Notes: generated by a model not told the origin, from the letters alone. 16,740 nt of DNA from CBDUBU01 sp965365465 (GCA_965365465.1 CBDUBU010000057.1:1-16740); one strand, 5' to 3'; positions 1-8,057 are shown, counted from the first letter of the stretch. Translations and numbers: made by a program.

Positions 1-2
1 CT

Positions 3-275
3 CTGGGTGTATTTTTTCTAGTATTGTTATCCTCCCGGTACGTTTCCCTGGCATCCATCATGGCGGTAATTGCCTTTCCTTCGCCGGTTGCCATCAGGCG
101 CTACTTGTTCGGAATCGAGTCACTTGACCCGAGCCTGCTGATTTTCAGCATCATTATGGCCGCCGGGATCATCTATGCGCACCGCGCTAACATCCGGCGC
201 CTCCTGAATGGGACAGAGAACCGCGTAGGAAACTTTCGCCCGGCTAGGGGTCTGATAGGCAAAGGAGAACTCTGA
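3..275 (+). CDS. plsY: Glycerol-3-phosphate acyltransferase PlsY, C-terminal part (5' end outside window)
   Basis: The frame is open from the first base of the window, so about 90 C-terminal residues of a protein usually near 200 are seen. PlsY is an inner-membrane enzyme that moves the acyl group of acyl-phosphate to the 1-position of glycerol-3-phosphate, giving lysophosphatidate. The visible part holds a hydrophobic run leading into SSRYVSLASI, a second hydrophobic stretch (SLLIFSIIMAAGIIYA), and the family's basic end HRANIRRLLNGTENR. The first in-frame start-like codon (TTG at 24) lies inside the protein and is not a real start. The next gene, gpsA, makes the glycerol-3-phosphate substrate and begins 51 bases later, which supports the call. 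The last dozen or so residues past GTENR are family-variable. Identity is fairly secure from motif and context; catalytic residues lie upstream of the window. Confidence 0.88.
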   Translation: MGVFFLVLLSSRYVSLASIMAVIAFPSPVAIRRYLFGIESLDPSLLIFSIIMAAGIIYAHRANIRRLLNGTENRVGNFRPARGLIGKGEL

Positions 276-326
276 CAGGGCGTATCGGCTCTGGCGCCGG
301 CATAGAGAACGCCTGAGAGGTTCATT

Positions 327-1382
327 GTGGCGAACAAAATTGTGTTATTGGGTGCAGGCAGTTGGGGAACCGCGCTGGCTATCAGCCTTGCGGAAGCCGG
401 ACGTAAAGTGGTCCTCTGGGCGAGGCGGCAGGAGGCCGCCAAGCAGATGAACGTCCTGCGCCACAACCCTACCTATCTTCCCGAAGCGGTGCTTCCAGAC
501 TCAGTTTACGTAACGTCTGACCTGGAGGAGGCTGTCTCTGGGCAGGAAATGTGGGTTTTCGCGACACCTTCGCAGTCGGTGCGTAGTCTGGCGCGGCAGG
601 TAGCCGGCTTTGCACATCCTGGCCTCGTCATTGTTTCGGTGGCTAAGGGGATAGAAAATGAAACGCTGCTAACCAGCACGCAGGTGCTCTCGGAAGTGCT
701 TGCGCCGGTTTCCCCGAAGCGCATCGGAGTACTGTATGGTCCAAGCCATGCCGAAGAAGTGGCAGAAGGCAAACCGACAGCGCTGGTTGCTGCAGCGCCT
801 TCACCGCCTGTGGCAGGCGAGATCCAGAACACCTTTATGTCTCCGCGTCTGCGTGTTTACCACAGCTGCGACGTGATTGGTGTTGAAATAGGAGGGTCTG
901 TGAAGAATGTGCTCGCCATCGCAGCCGGAATGAGTGATGGCGTTGGGTACGGAGACAACGCCAAAGCTGCCCTGATTACACGAGGTATGGCAGAGATGCA
1001 GCGTCTGGGGCTGGCGATGGGCGCTCAAGCCTCTACCTTTGCCGGACTGACTGGCATTGGCGATCTAGTGGTCACATGTATGAGCCGACATAGTCGGAAC
1101 CGGTATGTCGGAGAACAGATTGGCAAAGGTAGGGACCTGAACGCGGTGCTCAGTGAAATGTCTATGGTTGCCGAGGGGGTGACCAGCACCGTATCTGTGG
1201 TAGCGCTGGCGAAGCGGTATGGAATCGAAATGCCCATCTCGCAGGCAGTCCATGCCATTCTTTTCGAGGGCAAGAAACCGCAGGATGCTGTTGGTGAACT
1301 GATGGGGCGCTCTCCCAAACACGAGGACTGGCTTCCCGACGTATTGCTGGACTGGGATAAGGACGAGGCAAGACCATTCTGA
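327..1382 (+). CDS. gpsA: NAD(P)H-dependent glycerol-3-phosphate dehydrogenase GpsA
   Basis: Cytosolic enzyme reducing dihydroxyacetone phosphate to sn-glycerol-3-phosphate, the backbone for phospholipids. The length of 351 residues is normal for the family. The N-terminal Rossmann fold carries GAGSWG at residues 9-14. VAKGIE follows at 105-110, and GPSHAEEVAEGKP at 138-150 is a family signature. The expected catalytic lysine is K193 in GGSVKNVLAIAAG, followed by GDNAKAALITRG and the C-terminal signature TGIGDLVVTC near 242-251. The start is a GTG, with a purine-rich GAGAGG a few bases upstream (315-320); the residues MANKIVLLGAG then run straight into the nucleotide-binding strand, so no longer start is needed. 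It lies 51 bases after plsY on the same strand and is probably co-transcribed with it, so substrate supply and first acylation are paired. No odd features seen. Confidence 0.97.
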   Translation: MANKIVLLGAGSWGTALAISLAEAGRKVVLWARRQEAAKQMNVLRHNPTYLPEAVLPDSVYVTSDLEEAVSGQEMWVFATPSQSVRSLARQVAGFAHPGLVIVSVAKGIENETLLTSTQVLSEVLAPVSPKRIGVLYGPSHAEEVAEGKPTALVAAAPSPPVAGEIQNTFMSPRLRVYHSCDVIGVEIGGSVKNVLAIAAGMSDGVGYGDNAKAALITRGMAEMQRLGLAMGAQASTFAGLTGIGDLVVTCMSRHSRNRYVGEQIGKGRDLNAVLSEMSMVAEGVTSTVSVVALAKRYGIEMPISQAVHAILFEGKKPQDAVGELMGRSPKHEDWLPDVLLDWDKDEARPF

Positions 1383-1448
1383 AACTTTTGGATGATCGGG
1401 CGCTCCCTTTCTGTTCCGTACGACGCAGCCTGTTCCAGCTTTATTGTT

Positions 1449-2111
1449 ATGAATCTTCAGGAACTGGCACAACTTGTTTCGCTTGGTGAAGGACCCTTTG
1501 TCGAATTCAAGCACAAAGTCCCAAGACCAGAACGGATTGCAAAAGAGGTCATGGCTTTCGCTAACACGCGGGGCGGGCGTCTTCTGCTGGGCATTGCAGA
1601 TGATGGTTCGGTCGTTGGCGTAAGGGATGCCGAAGAAGAAGAATTTGCGCTCCGGGAAGCGCTCCGCGATCATTGTGATCCGCCCGTAGAGTATCATTCG
1701 GAGCGCGTCCCGGTCACCGGACGGCGTGACGTGATTGTAGTCAGCGTTCCGGAGAGTACGTTCAAGCCGCATTATCTGGTAAACGGAGAGACGGACGGTG
1801 CGGCTCAGAAAACCGTTTACGTGAGGGTAGAGGACATGAGCGTGGAGGCCAGCCGGGAAGCAGTCAGGCTCATGCGCGTGGAAAAAAAGCCCGGCGATGT
1901 ATTGTTCGAGTTTGGGGAAAAAGAGCAGATGCTGATGCGGTACCTTGAACGGTACGGACGGATAACGGTAAATCAGTTTGCGCGGCTGGCTAACATCTCC
2001 CGCAGCCGCGCTTCACAGACGCTGGTTCTTCTCACACGCGCGAACGTTTTACGTCTGCACACAGATGTAAAGCATGATTTCTTCACGCTGGCCTATAGCG
2101 CTCCCGCCTGA
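1449..2111 (+). CDS. AlbA_2/Schlafen-type putative nucleic-acid-binding protein with C-terminal winged helix
   Basis: A protein of 220 residues with two recognisable parts. Residues about 9-130 match the AlbA_2 (formerly AAA_4, Schlafen-like) fold: GEGPFVEFKHK, then IAKEVMAFANTRGGRLLLGIADDG, then VGV. This is the usual order of an acidic 'EFK' strand, a helix with ANT.GG, and a glycine-rich 'GI.DDG' turn. Residues about 150-215 look like a winged helix-turn-helix (YLERYGRITVNQFARLANIS followed by SRSRASQTLVLLTRANVLRL). The family includes transcription regulators and nucleases; nothing here fixes the role or the target. The reading frame can be extended upstream to an ATG at 1392, but those 19 extra residues are not family-like, so I prefer the ATG at 1449 (MNLQELAQL). 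Neither start has a clear Shine-Dalgarno sequence. It follows gpsA after 66 bases and may be in the same transcript. Confidence 0.8.
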   Translation: MNLQELAQLVSLGEGPFVEFKHKVPRPERIAKEVMAFANTRGGRLLLGIADDGSVVGVRDAEEEEFALREALRDHCDPPVEYHSERVPVTGRRDVIVVSVPESTFKPHYLVNGETDGAAQKTVYVRVEDMSVEASREAVRLMRVEKKPGDVLFEFGEKEQMLMRYLERYGRITVNQFARLANISRSRASQTLVLLTRANVLRLHTDVKHDFFTLAYSAPA

Positions 2112-2161
2112 GAAACGGTCTGTCAGAGCCGCAAACGCTCCCGGATTTCCCCCCATGCTTC

Positions 2162-2192
2162 CTGTCTGAGGCGCTCCCTGAGCGCCAGGCAG
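2162..2192 (+). terminator. Strong hairpin between the AlbA_2 gene and topoisomerase subunit A
   Basis: Inner arms GGCGCT (2170-2175) and AGCGCC (2181-2186) pair perfectly around a five-base loop. Outer arms CTGTCT (2162-2167) and AGGCAG (2187-2192) extend the stem with one G-U pair, leaving a two-base GA bulge on the left. No T-tract follows, so it is not a textbook intrinsic terminator. It could stop or protect the upstream transcript, or be leader structure for the downstream gene. Confidence 0.4.
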
Positions 2193-2303
2193 TCGCGCCG
2201 TGCAAGTGTTTCCCCGGCAGGAACGTGTGACGAACAGATGTCACCTGAAATCCGTACCTTTACCTAATGAAAACTCATTTATACCCGTTATTGAAATAGA
2301 AAG

Positions 2304-4634
2304 ATGCCGGTAGTAGATGTCATTCCTTTGCATGAGACAGCGCGTGAGCGGTACCTCAATTATGCGTTATCCGTTATTACCAGCCGCGCTTTGCCGGACA
2401 TCCGCGACGGCCTGAAGCCGGTGCAGCGGCGGATCTTGTACGCCATGTACACCAACCTCCATCTCTACCCGGATGCGCGCTATCGCAAGAGCGCTACGGT
2501 TGTGGGAGAGGTGATGGGTAAATATCATCCTCATGGAGATACAGCCATCTACGACGCCATGGTGCGGATGGCGCAGTCTTTTTCACTGCGCGCCCCGCTG
2601 GTAGACGGGCAGGGCAATTTTGGCTCGCTGGACGGAGACAACCCGGCGGCCATGCGCTACACAGAAGCCAGGCTGCGCCCTCTTGCCATTGAAATGCTGG
2701 AGGAAATCCGGAAGCAAACCGTTGATTTCCGCCCGAATTTCGATGGATCTCTTTTTGAGCCAGTCGTCCTTCCAACCCGTCTGCCCAACTTGCTCGTCAA
2801 TGGATCGAGCGGAATCGCGGTTGGAATGGCTACCAACATTCCTCCGCATAACCTGAGCGAAATCATCGATGCGCTCGTCCATATGATCAGCGCTCCCGGT
2901 ACACAGGTCCAGGCGCTCGTGCCTGCCTTCATCAAAGGTCCCGATTTCCCTACCGGCGGGCGCATCCTCAATACCGAGGAAGAACTCGTAGCCATCTATG
3001 CAAAGGGTGAGGGCGCTATCGATCTCAGGGGCGAGTATGAAGTGGAAGGCAAGAGCCGCATCATTCTGCGTTCCATCCCTTATGGGTTGACGAAAGGGGA
3101 CCTTATCGAGAAAATAGCCGAGCATGTAGCTGGAGATAAGGTGCCACAGATCGTGGATGTACGGGACGAATCCACGGAGGAGGTTCGGGTCGTGCTGGAA
3201 CTGCGGCGGGGCGCGGACCCGGAGGCGGCGATGGCCTATCTGTTCAAACACACCCCCTTGCAGACACGCTTCCATGTGAACCTTACGTGTCTGGTTCCGG
3301 CTGAGAATCCGGAAATACCATCTCCGCAAAAGGTTGATCTGGTTGCGATGCTCCGGCACTTCCTCAGCTTCCGCATGGAGGTGGTAGTGCGACGGCTCCG
3401 GTACGAACTGGAGCAGCTCGAAAAGCGCATTCACATTCTGAAGGGGTTCGAGAAGATTTTCGATGCGCTCGACGAAGCCATCCGCATCATCCGCTCCGCC
3501 GCTGACAAGAAAGACGCAGCGCAGCGGCTGATGCATCGTTTCCGGCTGGATGATGACCAGACCGAAGCCGTCCTGGAAACGAAGCTTTACAAGCTCGCCA
3601 AACTCGAAATCGAAGCCATTCGCAAGGAACTGGAAGACAAAGAGCGCAGGGCTGCGGAAATCAGGCTGCTTCTGGCGGATGAGGCGGCGCGGTGGAAGAT
3701 TATCCGGAATGAACTGAAGGATCTGAAAAAACGTTTTGGCGAGAGCAGGCGCACAACGATTTCGGGTCCGGACGCAAGACTGGAGTACACGCAGGAAGCC
3801 TATATCGTGGACGAAGATGTCTACGTGATGGTGACGCGCGACGGATGGGTCAAGCGGCAGCGCTCCTATACTGAAATCCAGAATATCCGTGTTCGGGAGG
3901 GCGATGAGATCGGTTGGGTATTGCCGGGATCGACGCGGGCTTCCGTATGCTTTTTCTCCAATTTCGGGAAAGCCTACACGCTCCGCATCGACGAGCTTCC
4001 GAGCACCAGCGGCTACGGTGACCCTATCCAGAAGCTGTTCGATTTCTCAGACAAGGAGCGCATCGTGGGGGTTGTGTCATTCGATCCCCGCGTGCTGCCG
4101 CCTCCTGTTGCCGAGCCTGAAGATGAACCCGGCCTTTTTGGGGAGGATGGTGAGCAAGGCGCGGCAGGTCCTTACCTGGTGGCCGTGACCGCAGCCGGTC
4201 AGTCGGTTCGGCTCACCACGGAAAGCTTCGTGGAACCCTCCACCAAAAACGGCAGAATGTTCATTCGTCCGGACAAAGGAGATTTCGTGGTAGGGGTAGG
4301 AATAGCTTCCGGGGACGAAAACGTATGTCTTGCTTCCCGCAACGGGCACGTGCTGATCTTCCCGGTGCATCAGATAAGCATTTTCAAGGGAGCGGCAAAA
4401 GGGGTAATCGCCATGCGCCTCAGCAAAGGCGACCGTGTGCTCGGATTCACCATATCCTCGGCAGCGCGTGAGGGTCTGGAGGTCGAAACGAGCCGGGGCC
4501 GCCGTGAGGTGGTCAGAACCACGAAATTTGAAGTATCTAACCGGGGCAACAAGGGCCGGCAGATCATCAAGCGAGGCAGCCTGTCCCGGGTTATCGCAGA
4601 AGCCGTGGAAGTAAGGCTCAACGGTCATGCGTAG
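2304..4634 (+). CDS. parC: Type IIA DNA topoisomerase subunit A (topoisomerase IV subunit A-like; GyrA/ParC family)
   Basis: Breakage-reunion subunit of an ATP-dependent type IIA topoisomerase, working with the B subunit encoded next. Of its 776 residues, about 1-490 form the winged-helix, tower and coiled-coil core. RALPDIRDGLKPVQRRILYA lies at 28-47, KYHPHGDTAIYD at 73-84 (quinolone-resistance region, with Thr80 and Asp84 at the positions of E. coli GyrA Ser83 and Asp87), and AMRYTEARL at 116-124 with the DNA-cleaving Tyr119. The C-terminal beta-pinwheel starts near 500 (EDVYVMVTRDGWVK). At the first-blade loop where gyrases carry the GyrA box (QRRGGKG), this protein has YTEIQNIRVREGDE, so the canonical box is missing. 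A degenerate SNRGNKG sits at 745-751. An acidic, Pro/Gly-rich insert lies near 598-618. Missing the box favours topoisomerase IV naming, but a divergent gyrase is possible. No Shine-Dalgarno sequence is seen before the ATG. Confidence 0.9.
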   Translation: MPVVDVIPLHETARERYLNYALSVITSRALPDIRDGLKPVQRRILYAMYTNLHLYPDARYRKSATVVGEVMGKYHPHGDTAIYDAMVRMAQSFSLRAPLVDGQGNFGSLDGDNPAAMRYTEARLRPLAIEMLEEIRKQTVDFRPNFDGSLFEPVVLPTRLPNLLVNGSSGIAVGMATNIPPHNLSEIIDALVHMISAPGTQVQALVPAFIKGPDFPTGGRILNTEEELVAIYAKGEGAIDLRGEYEVEGKSRIILRSIPYGLTKGDLIEKIAEHVAGDKVPQIVDVRDESTEEVRVVLELRRGADPEAAMAYLFKHTPLQTRFHVNLTCLVPAENPEIPSPQKVDLVAMLRHFLSFRMEVVVRRLRYELEQLEKRIHILKGFEKIFDALDEAIRIIRSAADKKDAAQRLMHRFRLDDDQTEAVLETKLYKLAKLEIEAIRKELEDKERRAAEIRLLLADEAARWKIIRNELKDLKKRFGESRRTTISGPDARLEYTQEAYIVDEDVYVMVTRDGWVKRQRSYTEIQNIRVREGDEIGWVLPGSTRASVCFFSNFGKAYTLRIDELPSTSGYGDPIQKLFDFSDKERIVGVVSFDPRVLPPPVAEPEDEPGLFGEDGEQGAAGPYLVAVTAAGQSVRLTTESFVEPSTKNGRMFIRPDKGDFVVGVGIASGDENVCLASRNGHVLIFPVHQISIFKGAAKGVIAMRLSKGDRVLGFTISSAAREGLEVETSRGRREVVRTTKFEVSNRGNKGRQIIKRGSLSRVIAEAVEVRLNGHA

Positions 4635-4670
4635 CGATATGCGCTGCGTACATGATCCACAATGACGGAA

Positions 4671-4675
4671 AAGGA
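4671..4675 (+). promoter_or_regulatory. Ribosome binding site that fixes the topoisomerase B start
   Basis: AAGGA, within GGAAAAGGA, lies nine bases before the ATG at 4685. The frame also has an ATG at 4652, but that start has no such site and would add 11 residues unlike the family. The site therefore supports 4685. Confidence 0.55.
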
Positions 4676-4684
4676 TTTGATATT

Positions 4685-6628
4685 ATGGCAGAAGTCATCT
4701 CTTCAACATATACCGGCAAGGACATCCAGGTTCTCGAAGGGCTGGAGCCTGTCCGTAAACGGCCCGGTATGTACATCGGGGGCGTCGGTAAGCCCGGGCT
4801 GCATCACCTGCTCTGGGAAGTCGTAGACAACGCGGTGGATGAGGCGACCAATGGGTTTGCTTCCACCATCGAGGTAACGCTTTACGCGGACGGCAAGAGC
4901 ATCAGCGTGTCGGATAACGGGCGTGGCATTCCCGTTGACATACATCCCGTTAAAAAAATACCTACCCTCGAACTCATCTTCACGACGCTTCATTCAGGCG
5001 GCAAGTTCGACAATTCAAACTACATAACCTCCGGCGGACTGCATGGGGTGGGTTCTTCGGTTGTCAATGCGCTTTCGGAAGAACTGATTGCGACCGTCAA
5101 ACGGGATGGGAAAACCTGGCAGCAGCGTTTCCAGCGTGGGAAGCCGGCCGGCAAACTGAAGGTGATCAGCGAGAACTCGCGAGGCTCCGGAACCTCCATA
5201 TTTTTCAGGCCGGACCCGACCATCTTTGAATCTGTCCTGTTCGATTCGGAATGGGTCCGCGAGAACCTGGAGATCAAGACGTACCTGAACCGCAATCTCA
5301 AGATTCTTTTCAGGGATGAAACGACGGGAAGGCGCGACGAATTTCACCACGAGGGCGGCATCGCAGAGTACCTCACCCATCTCGTCGGGGATCTCAAAGC
5401 CAGGGTGGTGCATGAAGACCTGTTTCTCGTACAGCAGGCGGCCTTGCAGAATGGCAGCCGGGTTGAGGTGGCTCTCCAGTGGACAGAGGCTCCGAAGGAG
5501 CAACTGCGTTCGTTCGTGAACGGCATTCCCACCCGCGATGGAGGCACGCACGAGCAGGGCTTGAAGGATGCAATCCGCAGCGCCGTACGCGCCTACATGG
5601 AGACGCACGATCTGCTGCCGCGCAACCTCGAAATAGCGGCGGATGACATCCGGGAGGGCGTAGTCGGGATCATCAACTTGTTCATGGTCGATCCGCAGTT
5701 TCAGGGCCAGACGAAGGAAAAGCTGAACAATCCCGAAGCGCGCGGGCTTATCGTCTCTGCTATCCGTCTGGAGCTTGAGCAGTTCCTGAATGCGCATCCT
5801 ACGACCGGAGAGGCCATCGCCACCCGCGTCATCCAGTCTGCCAGAGCGCGCCACGCCAGCCGGGCCGCCGCGCAGTCGGTTCGTCGCAAGACGAGCATCA
5901 GCCACCGCCTGAATCTGCCCGGCAAGCTGGCTGACTGCTCTTCGACAGATCCCTCGGAATGTGAGTTGTTCATCGTGGAAGGCGACTCCGCCGGTGGGTC
6001 GGCCAAACAGGGGCGTGATCGAACCTTTCAGGCCATCCTGCCGCTGAGGGGCAAGGTGCTGAACGCGGAGCAGGCAAACCTGAAGAAAGTCCAGGAGAAC
6101 AAGGAGCTTTCCAATGTGGTGCAGGCGCTGGGCTGCGGCGTAGGTGATTCCATAGATCTCACGCGCCTGCGCTACCATAAGATCATTCTTCTGATGGACG
6201 CTGACTCGGACGGCCATCACATTGCTACGCTGCTGCTGACGTTCTTCTACAGATACCTGCGCCCGCTCATCGAAGAAGGATACGTCTATGTGGCGCAGCC
6301 GCCTCTGTACAGGCTCGATGCCGCAAAAGAAACCTGGTGGGCGCTCGATGAAGCCGACAAGGATCGCATCATCAAGCGGATTCAGAAGGGGCGGAAAAAC
6401 GCCAGCATCGAGATTCAGCGGTTCAAGGGCCTGGGCGAGATGATGCCGGCAACGCTCAGGGAGACGACGCTGGACCCGGAGCGCAGGCGGTTGTTGCAAG
6501 TCGCCATCCCGGATGCCGAGCGACTCCTTACCGAGCAGACGATTACGGACTTGATGGGGAAGGATGTGACGGCGCGATTTTCCTTCATCATCAACCACGC
6601 GGCGGAGGTGGCAGAGCTGGATGTTTGA
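4685..6628 (+). CDS. parE: Type IIA DNA topoisomerase subunit B (topoisomerase IV subunit B-like; GyrB/ParE family)
   Basis: ATPase subunit of the topoisomerase whose A subunit ends 50 bases upstream. At 647 residues it is the compact form, without the long insert of enterobacterial GyrB. The GHKL ATPase shows LEGLEPVRKRPGMYIGG near 18-33, EVVDNAVDEA near 45-54 (catalytic Glu45 and Mg-binding Asn49), DNGRGIP at 77-83 and TSGGLHGVG at 115-123. The transducer domain follows, then the TOPRIM domain with VEGDSAGGSA (Glu432) and MDADSDGHH (Asp505, Asp507, Asp509). It ends with QRFKGLGEMMP, the usual C-terminal signature. An A-then-B pair spaced this closely implies one operon and balanced subunit supply. 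Whether it is gyrase or topoisomerase IV cannot be settled from the B subunit by eye. It is convergent with the permease gene, with only 26 bases between the stops. Confidence 0.93.
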   Translation: MAEVISSTYTGKDIQVLEGLEPVRKRPGMYIGGVGKPGLHHLLWEVVDNAVDEATNGFASTIEVTLYADGKSISVSDNGRGIPVDIHPVKKIPTLELIFTTLHSGGKFDNSNYITSGGLHGVGSSVVNALSEELIATVKRDGKTWQQRFQRGKPAGKLKVISENSRGSGTSIFFRPDPTIFESVLFDSEWVRENLEIKTYLNRNLKILFRDETTGRRDEFHHEGGIAEYLTHLVGDLKARVVHEDLFLVQQAALQNGSRVEVALQWTEAPKEQLRSFVNGIPTRDGGTHEQGLKDAIRSAVRAYMETHDLLPRNLEIAADDIREGVVGIINLFMVDPQFQGQTKEKLNNPEARGLIVSAIRLELEQFLNAHPTTGEAIATRVIQSARARHASRAAAQSVRRKTSISHRLNLPGKLADCSSTDPSECELFIVEGDSAGGSAKQGRDRTFQAILPLRGKVLNAEQANLKKVQENKELSNVVQALGCGVGDSIDLTRLRYHKIILLMDADSDGHHIATLLLTFFYRYLRPLIEEGYVYVAQPPLYRLDAAKETWWALDEADKDRIIKRIQKGRKNASIEIQRFKGLGEMMPATLRETTLDPERRRLLQVAIPDAERLLTEQTITDLMGKDVTARFSFIINHAAEVAELDV

Positions 6629-6654
6629 CGCGCCGCTGCTGCGGGGTTGACGCG

Positions 6655-7515
6655 CTATTTACCTGACGCCAGGACTGTTCCGCCCAGCACGAGGGCGGCC
6701 CCGGTGAAGCTGAAAGCGTCAGGGTATTCGCTGAAGAAAAGCATTCCCCAGACAGCGGCAAAAACGATTTGCAGGTAGCTCATCGTCATGGCGCGCCCTG
6801 CCCGTTCCAGGTACAAGCCTTTCGTGAGCCAGATCTGGCCGAGTTGTGCTGTCACGCTGACCCCGATGATGAGCATCAGCCATTCGAGCGGAGTCGGCCA
6901 CACCCATTGGGGAAGGGCGAAGGGGGCCGAGCCAATCGTAGAAACGAGAGGAAAATAGAACACGATCACCATCGGATGCTCTGTTTCTCTGAGTTTCCGC
7001 ACGCTCACATAGGCGGCAGCGCTGAACAGGGCTCCGAGCAAGGCGATGCCCACCGCAAAAAGATCCAGCGACGCCCCGCTTGCGCCAACCAGGAACGAAG
7101 GACGCGCAATCAGGACCACCCCCGCGAGGCTCAAAGCCAGGGCGAACACTTCTCTTCCCGTCATCGTCTCTTTCAGAAAAAAGGCAGCCAGCAAGGCCGT
7201 GAATACGGGGTTCGTGTACTGGATCACCGTTGCATCGGCCAGCGGCAAGACGGTAACGGCATAGTAAATGCAACTCAGGGCAGCAAACCCTGCAGCGCCT
7301 CTTGTTATCAGAAGCCACTTGTTATAGCCCCAGAGCGCTTCTCTGGCCCATCGAACGAGGACGTAGCTATAGCCGAGGGTGACGATGCTGCGAGCCAACA
7401 CGATCTCCTGACTCGGAAGGCGCTGACCGACCAGCTTGACGAACAGGGTCATGATGCTGAACTGAAAGGCAGCAAGCACCATGTAACGCAGGCCCGCAGG
7501 GAATCGTCCTGACAT
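6655..7515 (-). CDS. EamA/DMT-superfamily membrane transporter
   Basis: A 286-residue, very hydrophobic protein of the drug/metabolite transporter superfamily. The sequence falls into two repeats of about 135 residues, as in ten-helix EamA proteins. The first half holds PLADATVIQYTNPVFTALLA around 91-110, followed by FFLKE, and ends at VVLIARPS around 133-140. The second half mirrors it with GLYLERAGRAMTMSYLQI near 233-250, then WGMLFFSE. These are the typical end-of-repeat motifs of EamA permeases. Substrate cannot be predicted: the family covers amino acids, nucleotide sugars, purines and other metabolites. The ATG at 7515 has no Shine-Dalgarno sequence. It stands alone on the minus strand and converges on the topoisomerase operon, so its neighbours do not suggest a role. 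Confidence 0.87.
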   Translation of the reverse strand: MSGRFPAGLRYMVLAAFQFSIMTLFVKLVGQRLPSQEIVLARSIVTLGYSYVLVRWAREALWGYNKWLLITRGAAGFAALSCIYYAVTVLPLADATVIQYTNPVFTALLAAFFLKETMTGREVFALALSLAGVVLIARPSFLVGASGASLDLFAVGIALLGALFSAAAYVSVRKLRETEHPMVIVFYFPLVSTIGSAPFALPQWVWPTPLEWLMLIIGVSVTAQLGQIWLTKGLYLERAGRAMTMSYLQIVFAAVWGMLFFSEYPDAFSFTGAALVLGGTVLASGK

Positions 7516-8057
7516 GAAAGAGGATACCGGCTGTAGGAGAAACTTGCTATGCGGTCAATCGACCTGAGGCCGCTTGACTTGCCCGGCATCATCGACGGGC
7601 GGCAGAGGTTCGCCTTTATCATAGGATAGCGCCCCGGTAAAGATCGTGTTCGTGGGGCCATGAAAGAGATCCGAAGGCAACCGTACCCTGCGGAAGTGAT
7701 AGCGCATGAATGTACGGCGCATTCCGTCCCTGTGCATCCCCAAAGTACATACGAGCCATGATCCCGAAAAATGCTGGGAAGGCGGTCATGACAACGGCAG
7801 GCTCAGAACCGGTAAAAATTGACCCTGGATCATTCCTGCACGCATTGCATCCTTGATGGATAGGGAATCCGGCGAACACGGCATTCGGAAATTCTTGCAG
7901 GTTGTTGCTCGCTGTGCCGATCTTGAGCATGGAAGTGCGATGGGCATGGCAGCGCATCCCCGCATGGGGAGTGCTGCGAACCATTGCCGGGTCGCATCGA
8001 GTGGTTTCTGCTCTATGCCCGGTCTGTTCCGGCAATGCCAACATTTGAGGTGTCACT
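7516..8057. other. 542-base stretch with no convincing gene
   Basis: This gap separates the divergent permease and CapA-like genes and must hold both promoters. Minus-strand frames are open at 7555-7743 (62 codons) and at 7619-8188 (189 codons, running into capA). The shorter reads rather like a protein tail (RYHFRRVRLPSDLFHGP). The longer contains a plausible stretch (VVMTAFPAFFGIMARMYFGD) but is otherwise rich in Cys, His and Arg, unlike a normal product. A frameshifted gene remnant on the minus strand is possible, but I recognise no family and call nothing. A 9-base inverted repeat lies close to capA. Confidence 0.45.
7982..8037 (+). repeat. Long-range perfect inverted repeat just upstream of capA-like gene
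   Basis: CATTGCCGG (7982-7990) is the exact reverse complement of CCGGCAATG (8029-8037), with 38 bases between. Within the loop, CCCGG (8018-8022) can pair with CCGGG (7987-7991), so two mutually exclusive stems share the left arm. The right arm ends nine bases before the ribosome binding site of the next gene. This could be leader RNA structure or a protein site; chance cannot be excluded. Confidence 0.4.

Noticed and set aside
2583..3536. Minus-strand open frame of 317 codons opposite topoisomerase subunit A
   Set aside because: Antisense to the cleavage core; His- and Arg-rich composition with no family features.
5015..6598. Long minus-strand open frame of 527 codons opposite topoisomerase subunit B
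   Set aside because: It lies wholly antisense to a strongly conserved gene and its translation has no recognisable motif; long antisense frames arise from the codon bias of the real gene.
6625..6655. TTGACGCGC repeated 22 bases apart between the topoisomerase B and permease stops
   Set aside because: Only nine bases match, and the first copy overlaps a stop codon; too short to call a repeat element or a promoter.
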